Below are positions 1 through 12,700 of a stretch of 64,000 nt of DNA, in pieces. The position numbers were made by a program, and so were the translations under genes. The notes beneath the pieces were generated by a model. The model searched no databases. It worked only from the letters and a program-made list of their open reading frames with translations, and had not been told where the DNA came from. Source of the stretch: Acanthosoma haemorrhoidale (taxonomy: Eukaryota > Arthropoda > Insecta > Hemiptera > Acanthosomatidae); NCBI GenBank assembly GCA_930367205.1, contig OV884014.1, positions 77,913,104-77,977,103 on the forward strand, given 5' to 3'. Position 1 is the stretch's first letter, and every line of letters begins with the position of its first letter.

Positions 1-703
1 AGGGGAGTTACATTATCACAACAAAGAATAAGGGTATGGAATATGTCTTGGACTGGTTTCTTCACGAATCGTTGAGGTTATTACTGCACTCACTCAGTTT
101 TAAAAAACCTGAAGCCATGTAAAACATACTGGAAGAAATCATAAAAACAAATAATGTGAAACTACGTCCATTATAGCTTGACCTATAAAATAACTCTGGC
201 TTAAGCCCACTAGAGACACATTTGTTTTCTTAAATAATGGTGCCTATATTTCACGTTTGGTTAATCCAAAAACGAATATTATAACAAATCGTTATTATAT
301 CCGTAACCTATCATATTTAAAAATGTTTTTATAATATATAATTATTAATGGTGATAAATAAATCATAAACAATTTATAGAAGTTTAATATACATAACTTT
401 TTACGGGTATTATTACTATGGTATTAAATTAAAGAATTAAGTAAAGTTTCAGCATTTTTATGATTAACTTGATTTATCAATGAAATTTAAAATAATCCAA
501 TTTAATATGTTTGTATAATATATATTGAAAAGGTAATTAAGTAGTAAATTATTTGTTATAATGTTGGCATTATTGTCAATGTCAATGAAGAGGGAGTATT
601 GTGTGATTGCGGCAGTGTCTCTGGTTCGGTTTAATGATCTGTCTGTAATGTTTCCAGCGCTCGTTAAGGTGTAATCCGTTCTGTCGGTGTCATAGTGTCC
701 GAA
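1..703. other. 5' flank of the ceramide synthase gene
   Basis: Very AT-rich to about 560, then a more balanced stretch (about 590-703) that is probably the promoter and 5' UTR. I see no clear TATA box and no upstream coding exon. Confidence 0.4.
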
Positions 704-3700
704 ATGAATTTGCTAAGTAGCGTATTGGAGGCTTTCTGGAGTCCGACTGTCTGGCTGCCCCCTAACATCACATGGGCTGACTTAGAACCAAATGACAAAA
801 TCCAGTACCCTAATCATAGACATCTCTATTACCCACTACCTATGGCAATAGGGATGCTCATTCTACGCTACTTGTTAGAATGGTACGTACTTTCAGTTGC
901 GTACTTCATAATTTGTTATTTACCCCATAACATGAATGGCAGGGCTGTTTTTACTGTGAATCTCTCCAAGTTGTTAACATCACAATGACTTCATCTCTTG
1001 ACACTTAATAACTTAATCGATTTATGATTGTAATTTTATTTTATTTTTTATATAGGTATGTTTTTGCACCTTTTGGTATGTCTCTTGGAATTAAAGGCTC
1101 TAAACCTAAAAAGGCTCCATTCCATGAACTTCTTGAAAAGGCTTATAAGTTAAACAACAAAATGAAGTACAAAGAAGTGATTAGTATAGCAAAACAATCG
1201 GATATGTCAGAGAGACAGGTTGAGAGGTGGCTGAGGCTCAGAAGAGCACAAGAGAAACCTTCGACTCTAGTTAAATTCTGTGAAAATAGGTAAAAAAATG
1301 TTTTTATTTAACAAGGAAGCATTCTATTTTCCATTAATGTATTTATTGATTACCTATCAATAACATTCTATTCTCTGCTATGAATCATCCTCATGAGTCA
1401 ATTAATCATGGCACATTGTTAATTTGTTTATTCAATCAATTCTTCCTTTTATTGCAGTTGGAGATGTATGTATTACACCTATTCATTTATTTATGGAATA
1501 GTCTGTTTGTGGGATAAGCCCTGGCTTTGGGATATTGATGAGTGCTGGAGAAATTATCCCCACCAGGTAATTTTGATTTAATTTAGCTTTAAATCATATA
1601 TGCAAATCTTGATAAGGCATGGCATGCTCTAGATTTATCCTATACCTATAATAGATAATGATAATTATACCTGCAGATATCATCTGGATGGCCTCCTTAT
1701 TTAGCGTTAGATAAAATATAGGAATTTGTTTTAAAATATATTATTTTTGGCTTGAGCTTGTCTTATAAATAGTGTGTCATAATACTGATTTGAATTAGTT
1801 TAATATATTTTTTATTTGCAGAGTATAACCTCAGACTGCTGGTGGTATTACATGATTTCGAGCTCTTTCTATTGGTCACTCACTATTTCTCAATTTAGAG
1901 ATGTAAAACGCAAAGACTTCTGGCAGATGTTCGTTCATCATATCGCTACCATAAGTTTAATGGCTTTCTCTTGGGTCTGCAATCTTGTCAGGGTTGGTAC
2001 CCTCGTCCTTGTAGTCCACGATTGTGCTGACATATTTTTGGAAGTATGTATTTATATTTTTGTGATTAGTTATTTTCATTGGTTAACAAGTTTTATTCTA
2101 ATCATTCACAGTATATAGATAGTGGCTATACAACGAAGTATGATTTTCAAATCCAAAAATAAATAATAAATCTCCCGTCTTTTCACAATATGGTATTTAC
2201 TCACCAATAATATTTCCGACAGCTCTAAGGTCTCATCTTCAGTTGCTAATTGAGGATGTAAAATAAATTATATTAATTTAAACTTTAGAATATATTTCCC
2301 ACTTCTTCAGACTTCACCTTACAATTTAAGTTATGATTTTTTTCACACCATCAATTGACAACTGAAGATGTCACCTTACAGCTGGCAAAAACGTTATGGT
2401 GAATAAATGCTGTATGGTGGAAAGACAGGGGGGAGTTTATTATTTAATTATACCCTTCCACAGCCAGCACTAATCATTTAATTAAAAACAATTTATCATT
2501 CAGAATTTGAAGTAATCTAAACTAGCAAACTGTGTCAATTCCGTGAATTTCTAAATCCTCAATGTTTACATTTGAGTAATATTGAAGATAAGAGATGAGT
2601 TAAACTAATTCCTTGGTAATGCTTTAATGACTTATTGTGTAAACTGTTATAAACAGCTCATCGTTTTTACATCTTATGTTTTTAATTCAATCTTTTAGCT
2701 ATCTTTAAAAATACTGCATGATTGTATTATGAAATAGGTAAACTAGCGATTCTTCAGCTGTTTTTAATAAATTATGTATTAGTTAAAAGAACAGAAAAAA
2801 AAATTACAGTCTATGATCAGTTTACAATTATTTTATTACTTGGTAAATAAACCAATTTATACTGCATTTATGACTCGCTGTGTTGTGATTTTTAAGACAC
2901 AGTAATAGAGTTAATTTATTTTTAAAATATACATAATATAAATTTTACTTAAACATAGTGCAGATATTGCCTGGGTTAACCATCAGTGTAAGTTAAATTA
3001 TAAAAATTGAAATGATCAAATTTCTTAAAAAAAAAAAAAAGACTATAGTTTTTACGGTTATATTAAAAAATTAATCATGGTAATATTAAAAAAAAATGGT
3101 TGTGGTTTCGAAGACATAATAACAATTAGTATGTAGTTGCTGTTTTATTATCAAATTAAGGCTATTAAAATCTGCTAGAAAAAATTATACAAGTTTTTAA
3201 TAGGAATGATTGTTTTGTTGGAAATCTGGCCGAATCGAACAAGATTTAAAATTTTAACGTAATATCTGAATCTGTTTTTTAATAAGATGGAACGCGAGGT
3301 TGGTTGTTAAGGTTACTGGGACATGTTAGGGACTGACTCGGTATCGAGACTTTTTAGTACTGATTCCTGATGATACATTCACTCATATTCAAAAATATAC
3401 ATTTGAATTGTATCTCAATAATTTCACGAAGGGATGACATTTTCCTATTGCTCAATCATCACTCGATCAACTAAATCTTTGTAATTAATAGCTAAAGAAA
3501 AGCAATTGTTACAAGGCCAGGGATCGAACCCAGGACCTCCCCAATCTCTGGCTAGTTATACTTTTACTTTTGTTGTGGGAGCACTACCACAAATAATAGT
3601 GATTAATCACTAAATCATAAATTATTTTACATATTTGAATCGATTGATAAGACAAGGGCTTCCGTCTTGTTATGATTTTTTATAAATTATAACAAAAACT

Positions 3701-6700
3701 TTAAGACTTCATTCAAGACTGTGTCTGTTCCAGTACATTTATTTGACTGTTTTTTATCTTTTAAATTCTGGAATGCCCCCTTCTTCTTTTTTTTAACTCT
3801 TATTTTAATGGCCAATAAAAATTATATTTAATGCCTATACTTATAATTGTAAATGCTGAGGATAAATTATTTGAATACAATAAAATTATACTGTCTAAAT
3901 CAGTAGATGATATCATTAAGAAAACAATGTAACATACATTAAATGCTCATTCTGCTTATGGAACAGGATGAATACCATTATTATTCATATGGTGCCCTTG
4001 ACTTCGCATGGTTTTTAAATCTTTTATTTGTTAGAAAGAAATATTCTTTGTTTTAATGAGAATTCCAGCCTTTCATGCACTTATTAAGATTCGGATAGTT
4101 AATAATAATATTGTTTTTTGAAGGAGTTGTTCATTAGTAATATTCATCCGCACTAATAAAATGTTGGCTTTTATTCAAATTGTTACAAGTTGGTCTGTTA
4201 TTAGTATCCAAGTCTGATTAGTCTACCATTTTTTTTTTTTTGCGGTTTAACAATGTTATATACTCCTAAGCAGCAATTTTTTTTGCCAGAATAGGAATGC
4301 TATAGTTATTTTATTACTTGATGGTACTTTGCAATATGAAATACTTCTTCTAGGCTAGCAATTAACGTAGCCCTTGTAGTTTGTCCAAGCTACTCTAATG
4401 GTAATAGCTTTGCCACTCCAGCCCCTTGAGGTGTTGCAAGAAAGTCATTCTCATTCATTGGAAGAAACACCACCAATATCACTTCTTCCTCTATTTAGAG
4501 AAAAGCTGTTTTAAAGTTTTAAAACCTCAGCATTTATACAGGGCACAGGTAATTTTCTAAAGCGTTTTAAGGTATTATTTTTTCAAACGGTCACTAGGCA
4601 ATCATATTTCAGCTGTATATAGTGGCCTTAAAAATGATTTTAAAGGTTCTTTTCTGAAATTTTAAAGGTGGTGTTCCCCAACAAAATAAAATATGAACAA
4701 AGTTTAAACTTCCTCAATTCATATCTCCAATCCTTTTTAATAAGCTACATTTTACTCATGTAAAAAATCCATTTCCAAATGATTTATCAATGAAAGATCC
4801 TTAATTATTTTTTATGGAATGGTCATATTTATGGTCTTTATATTTCCTGCTGTTGAAGGATCAAAATAAACAACTACGCAAAATTTTATGTCCGCCTAAA
4901 AACACATCAGAGATGGTAAAAATAAAAGCTATTCCAGAAAACAAAGGTTTAGAAGCCAACAATAAAAATCACATATGTAATAAAGTTTCAGTCAATGTCA
5001 GCGTTTTTTTTGTTAATATTTTAGCAACTTCCATTGACTGTGATACTCTAACAAATTAAACGAAGTATTTTTGATCAATAATATCGAGTAGTTTTTTAAC
5101 AATATCCGGAGATTCACTCAGTCAAGTTCCTGTGCATTATTCGATTGTGATATAGCAAGGAATAAACTTTGTGTGGTTATCAGACAGGGGTAATACATGA
5201 TCTGTGAAAAGATAAGTAGGATTATATTTCTCACCAAGTCGTTCTTGATAATACTTTTATGCAACAATAACTCTTTTTTTTTTAAAGAGACCAACCAATT
5301 ATACACTGTTTATTGTAACAAAGTTACTAATTCACAACTTTATCCTAATATATACTTATCAGAAAATTCAACTATGTTAGGGTGCACTTAATGATTTTTT
5401 CGAAGCGTCCGAGTAACATGTATCATATTAGCTTATATTAAATTATGAGTATAATAGCTTTGTAATGAGCCGAAGTCATTAATAAGTAAAAACCCGACAA
5501 TTTGAAGAACATCTTCTTGGTCTTACAGAATGTTGTTGGATAGAGAATGAAGGGTTCACGGCTAGCAATGATTTGAAAAAAATGTGGATTATATGTTGGT
5601 ATATTAGTTTCGGTTGTTAAAGGAAAGATATTAGGTTTTCATTAAATTTATTAGTGGACAACGTTTTGACATTCCTATTTATGTTACCACATATTTAACT
5701 ACCAGAACATATTATGTGACAAGCAGGCAACATCTTACTTCCATTAATCTACTCATGTATTACTAATTTTTAGTTTCTACTTCCTTCTTAAAGTTTTATT
5801 CTCCATTGTTGTCTGAAATATTACAAAAATTATAAGTCCATTAAACTAATTGCCCATCAAGTCCAATCATGATGTTATTATAAATGATTTTGCAATATGA
5901 ACACTGACCTTCCTGGGAGCCTGCCATTTTGATGAAATAAATTAAAAATTGTTGACATTTCCAACTGATCATATTTGACCAAAGCTGTCATATTTCAGCT
6001 GAATGTAGTGGCCTTAAAAATGACTTTAAAGGTTCTTTTCTGAAATTTTAAAGGTGGTGTTCCCCAACAAAATATAATATGAACAAAGTTTAAACTTCCT
6101 CAATTCATATCTCCAATCCTTTTTAATAATATTCAATGCTCTGATTTTTTTCTCATGTCAAAAAATCCATTTCCACATTTCCAAATGATTTATCAATGAA
6201 AGATCCTTAATTATTTCTTATGGAATGGTTATAAATATAACCAATGGAATGGTATTAATATTTCCTGCTGTTAGGGGATCAAAATAAACACCCATTTTAT
6301 GTCAGCTTAAATAAACATTTCTTGCGTCGCTGAATTTATGTAACATATAATTTAATCTAGTGAAATTTTAAAGGTATATTCCAAAACACGTGCAAATTAT
6401 TAGGTTGGTGCGTATGAAATGTCGGATTTTCTTTAAATGTGAACGTTTGTCTCCCTGTTTTTTCCTTTTGTTTTTGACATAACCTGGTTTATAGTCGTAC
6501 TATCCATTGCCAGAGCCACATTTTAGCAAAGAAGATTTTCTCAAAAGTGTTCCCTTTTGTTATTTGCTTTGAATTTTGCACCGATATGAATTCAACCGAT
6601 ATTGGTGTAATTTTCTTATATGAGTATAAACTTGGTAATAATGCTGCAAAAGCTGCACGCAATATAAACCAGGCGTTTGAGGAGTATACTGTGAACGATC

Positions 6701-9700
6701 GAAAAGTGCAGCGTTGGTTTGAAAAATTTCGGTCTGGTGATTTTTCCCTGCAAAATAAACCGCGTGGAAGACCCGAAACGTCTGTGAAAAATGATGCTCT
6801 GAAAGCATAGGTGGAAACGAATCCAACTGTTTCTTCAAGGGAACTTCCTGCCAGAATGGAAGTTGACCATACAACAATATTGCGACATCTTTCTGAAATT
6901 TGCAAGGTGTAAAAATGGATAAGTGGATACCGCACGAACTAACCGAGCGAAATAGGCTGGATCGCTTGAACGTATGCTCATCATTGCTAACCCGATTTAA
7001 TCGATTTAACGCTCGCCCACATACATCGTACAAAACAATTGCGAAATTAAATGAATTAAAATATGAAATTTTGCATCACCCACCTTATTCACCGGATCTT
7101 TCACCAACCGACTTTCATTTATTTAAACATTTAGAACTGTTTTTACGGGCTAAACAGTACGAAAATGAAGACAGTCTGAAAAATGCCACATCAGAGTTCA
7201 TTGATTCTAAAGATCAGAATTTCTTCAAGACAGGCATCTATGCATTAAAATCTCGTTGGGAAAAGTGTATTGAAGTAAATGGAGCATATTTTGATTAAAT
7301 AAACGGCTTTTGGAAAAAGATATACAGTTTAATATAGTCACTTAAGAATCCGACATTTCATTCGCACCAACCTAATAGTTCTCGCTTAAGAGAAAATACG
7401 GAAAGTATGAAATAAAAATTACATAACATGAGCATCGTCAGGCCCGTTTCGCTAACTTTTAATATTAAAGATTTGTGGGATCCCACCTCAGAATCGAATT
7501 TAAGATTATTATTTTTTCCCCATGGTCAAGGGAGGACACAAAGATAGTAGTGACAGCCCGTGTAGATTACATGTCTTCCTGGGCAATATGTGGAGTGGAG
7601 TGGCACCAGCTTCCCGTGCTTTCTCAGGAATGTGCCTCCGTGTTATTCCTTCCTTATCTTCGATTTATACGAGAGCGTGCCCTTCGTGAACGTACATACA
7701 AATAGGCTGTTTATTGTTTACCCCTGTCGATAATTTATATTAATTAATTCCCTCACAGCTACACACCTACGGAAAATTACGTGGTCGGTGGTGATTAATT
7801 GAAAAAAAATACAGCACATTGATATTGTGAAGGCTATAGTTTCCCCGTGAATTATAATTTTATGATAAATAAGCACGTTTTGGTCAGTTTGCGCTGAAAT
7901 TATCAATTTTATCCTAAATGATATTTTTGCGCCTGTCTCATGTCAAACAAACTGTTCGAAACAACAATTACAACCAATAAATAATCTTGAGAAATATGTG
8001 GAAAAAAATTCTTCTCGATAATCTCACCGTTAAGATCTTTCAAGAGGAACGTAAAAAGATATTAAAATGTTCCAAAGAATAAAGTTTTGAGAGTCAGCAT
8101 GTCGCCTAATGTTCAGTATTCGGGCTAACCGATAGTTTATCTATTTAAATTTTTTGTCACGTGATTTGTGGGGTCTTATTTAAAAAAATAAAATAAACTT
8201 TTTTGTAATTCAACGAGTATATTTATAACGCTTTTGATGGTTTCTTGTATTTTACTTCACAAAATATGGTATATTATTATTATTATTATTATTTGTTCCG
8301 GCATTTGTGCACCGCGGCCTCACTGAGACCTATTGTGCGCCGTCCATGTCCCTGTCCTATATATGTGACAGGCCCACGGCCTTTGCAAATCTGAGGATAC
8401 TGAATGGATCGATCAGTTCACATAGTTTGGGGTCTACAATGCGATCACTACCAAAGTGAAGGTATCGCCTTCTAGCTAAGTTATCACAGTCACATATTAT
8501 ATGACGTGCCGTTTCTCCCTCTTTCTTGCAGAATCTGCAGATTGGTGATCCCACTATCCCCAAATTAAAGAGGTGTTTATTTAACCGACAGTGACCTGTA
8601 TAGAGTCCTGTCACACTTTTGAGTGTCCACCTGTCCATTGATAGAAGTGCTGAGCTTCTTCTCTTACAGGGTCCATTAAGAAACAGTTTCGAGTGTTCCT
8701 GTTTCTTAGTTTCTCTCCAAGAAAGTCTTGCCTTGTCCTCTAAAGCTAATTTTATACGCCTTTTAGCGTAGCTGAGGCTGATACCACATATGGGTTCAGG
8801 TGCAAGAGGTGTCTGTTCTGAGCCCACCCTTGCAAGGCCATCTGCCTTCTCATTGCCTGTGATGCCTGTGTGTCCTGGCACCCAGTCGATTCTAACCTTA
8901 TTGGCTAGCGAGAGTGTGTTTAAGTTGTTTTTACACTCCTCAACCAAATAAGATCTGGTCGTATAGCTTCTCAGGGCGCCAATGGCTGCCTGGCTATCCG
9001 TGAAAATTGTGATCAGTCTGTTTCTTACACCCTCCCCAATTAAGGTTTGGGTACAGACATTGATCGCCATCACTTCGGCCTGAAAGACCGAGGTGTGTCT
9101 ACCTAAAGGAATAGAAATCCCAGATTCTGGTTTATCTTTCCTCCATATGCCGGCCCCTGATCCGTTTTCTGTTAGTGAGCCGTCTGTGTAGCAATTAATC
9201 CCATTACACAGTTTATGTGGTTTGGTCTTTGTGTTTTCCGCACAGTACAAAACGTCTGTGTGTTTCTTAACTTGTAGGTCAGAGTGCATTGACAGCACCT
9301 CGTCCTCATCAATTCTTCTGAACAAGTTCCCATGCCCCATGCGAGTCATGACTTTGGATCTTGTTCCTGATTTCGCAAGTCTGTAAGCCACGTTCAAGGC
9401 TTGCGCTTCTACTTCTATGTGCAGTGGATTCAAGTTCAATAAGACTTCCATTGCAGCAGTAGGAGTTGTACTCATGGCACCAGTGATCATGAGACATGAA
9501 AGCCTCTGTAATTTGCCAAGCAAAGTTTTATTTTTACTAATACTACCTCTGTGCCACCACACCATAGAGGCATAGAGCACCATTGGTCTCACTGCTGCGG
9601 TATATAGCCAGAATAACATTCTGGGTTGTAGTCCCCAGGTCCTACCCACAGCCCTTTTACATGCATAGAGGCATCGAAGTGCCTTCATAGTAGTATTCCT

Positions 9701-12700
9701 GATGTGTTTGGACCAGTCCAATTTACTATCCAGAGTAACCCCTAGATGCTTTACCTCACTACAAATGCTTACCTGTGTCCCCCCTATATAGGGTGGTCTA
9801 ACTATAGCATTTCTTTTGTTAGTGAAGATACAGAGATTTATCTTCTGGGGATTGATTCCTAAACCATTCTTTTCACACCAATCCCTCAAAAGATCCATCG
9901 ATGCGGAAAGCAACTCAGAAATGGTTTCTGAGAACTTGCCCCCTATGAGCACAGCAATGTCATCAGCATATCCCTGTGCGTAGAACCCTGCAGAGTTTAG
10001 GTTTGTTAACAATGAGTCAACGACCAAACACCACAGTAATGGAGATAACACCCCTCCCTGTGGACATCCTCCCACTGGCTTCATCCACAGTTTGGTTTGT
10101 CCCAATTGTGATTGTAAAATCCTATTCTCTAGCATGGTGTTTATCCAGCTAGAGGCTAAGGAACTAATCCCCTTTCTTTCTAAGGCTGATGCCATAGTGT
10201 TATAGGGTGTGCGATCAAAGGCACCTTCTATATCAACAAAGATGCCTGCCATTATTTCTTTATGAACTAGGGATCTCTCTATCCTGGAAACCAGGTGGTG
10301 GAGAGCAATTTCACAGGATTTTCCTGCCTGGTATGCGAATTGAGCGCTATGGAGCGGTCGTTCTACCAGTATTCCATCCCTAATATGTCTGTCTATGACC
10401 TTTTCCAAGGTCTTCATTAAAAATGAAGTCAGACATATTGGTCTGTAAGACTTGGGTTCGTCATAGGACTTTTTCCCGGGTTTTGGTATGTAACACACTT
10501 TTGCCATCCTCCAGCTTACTGGAATATAGCTCAGTGCCAAGCTTCCCCTTAACAAGGTAAGTATAAGGGGCCTAATTACTGGTAGGCCTTTTTGTAGCAA
10601 GGCTGGGAATATCCCATCAGTACCAGGTGATTTGAAAGGAGCAAAATAATTAATTGCCCACTCCACTCTTGCAGAATTGACAATTTTATTTGCTTCTGCC
10701 CAGTTACCCTTGCAACTAGTGTGTTCACAGTTGGTAGGGTCATTGTTAATCGTATCCATCAGTCCGCAGCCAGGAAAATGTGCGCGCGCCAGGGCACCGA
10801 GGGTTCCCTCCTCAGAATCTGTATAGCCCCCTCCCACCCTGACGGAGCCCAATACTCCCCTGTCAGACTGCTTGGATAAGATCCTATTTACTCTAAACAT
10901 GGAAGTTGTATCGTTTATTTCGCTACAAAATTTCTTCCACGCCCTTCTTTTAGCCTTTCTGACTTCTTTGTGATAATCAGTGAGTGCACGTTTATAAGTG
11001 TCCCATCTGCCTGATCTTTTGGCCGCGTTAAAGAGTTTACGTGTAAGAGCTCTTAACTTGCCAAGTTCATTGTTCCACCAGGGACAGTTCCTGTTGGATC
11101 TAACATTACATACAGTGTTATTATCAGTGTATGACTTAATCATTGCCTCAGTCAATGTTGAGTTTAAATGTTCCAAATGCCAGTTGCTACTCACCACTCT
11201 AGGACAGCATTTGACCTCCTCCTCAAGCTGTGTATAGTAGGTTTCCCAGTTTGTAAGTTTGGGATTCCTATACACAGCTTCGGACGTGATGTTACCACTT
11301 AGATCAAATCTAATGTATCTATGATCTGAGCATGACTCTTCTTCAGAGACGTGCCAGCCTTTAACCCTTAGGCTTATAGCACGTGTGCTAAGGGTTATGT
11401 CAATGACCTCAGATCTGATTCTGTTGTTAAAAGTGGCAATATTGCCTCTGTTTAGAATGTCTAGGTCATTACTAGTTATGTACTCTACTAAACACTCACC
11501 TCTCTGGTTGTTGTTCTTGCTCCCCCAGAGCTGATGGTGAGCGTTCGCATCAAGCGATGCTATAAGCTCGCCCCTTAAGCCAGTCCCTTCCGTTAGCTTA
11601 CTAAGTGCCTCGGTCGGGACTCTTTCTTCATATGGGAGGTAGACCGATGCAATCGTCAACCTCCCACCTTGATTTCCCTCGTTGAGGGCCATTTGAGCTG
11701 CTGCTAAATCTCTAGAACAATATTGCCATAGAGGCAGCATTTTAAGACTACTCTTATGCAGGATACAGGCTCTGGCACGCTCAGGTACAGAAATAATCTC
11801 ATACCCACGCATCGCCAGCCCCCCCATCCTGCCCTTATACAGGTAAGGTTCTTGTATTAGAATAATATCAATATCCTTACCTCTCACATACTGCTGCAGA
11901 ACACCACATGCTGCAATACAGTGGTGTAGATTAATTTGCAGCAGCCTCACCACCATGATCAGTGCCCGCCGGCCCCCGGAGGGCCACCCCGAGGCGGACG
12001 CCGGGAGACAGCGCCAAACCCAGGCCTCCCCATCACAGAGGGCCGAGACCCAGCGCGCCCCCCAGCCCCCGCCATGGGGCCAACCCCCGCAGCCGCCATA
12101 GTCATCGCCTTGGGGCCATCCTTAGGAGTTGGCAAATTCGTCGTAGCGATCCCCTTCGACTCCACCGCCTCAGGATCGCTCCTTGCCTCCTCCACCTTAT
12201 CAGCCGGCTTCCTCTCCTGTACTGCTTTCGGCGGCTTCTTCTTATCCAATACCCTGAGAGCGACCTTAGTGAACCCATAGTTCAGCTTAAGCTTCCGCTT
12301 CTCAAGGTATTCCATGCTAGTCTTTGGGGCAGACAGGATCGCAAAGAAGCCATGCTTCTCCACCTTGGTGCCCAGGAGTCTCCATAATCTAATATCAGGT
12401 ACCCTAGAGTTTTGGGTCCTGATCCTCTTCATGAAATGTTCTTCCAGAGGCATTTCTCCTGTAATGAAGGTTCCTACCTTCACGGTTTTATGAAGCTCCT
12501 CCACCTTTCCTACACGGAGCTCCAGATCCCCACTGATGTTAAAATTGGGTACTATAATCGACAACCAGTCCTTGGTCTCCTGGTTGTCGCAGATTATGAC
12601 ACAGGCTCCCACATGTGGGTAAATTCCACTGAATTCAGCCTGTGTCCCTTTCTCTTCTTCCAGCTGATCGACAAATTTCATCAGCTGGCCCTTCATTTCC

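Noticed and set aside
695..988. Alternative start of the ceramide synthase at GTG 695 and readthrough to 988
   Set aside because: A GTG start is unlikely in an animal gene, ATG 704 follows in frame, and the open frame past 882 is intron after a GTACGT donor.
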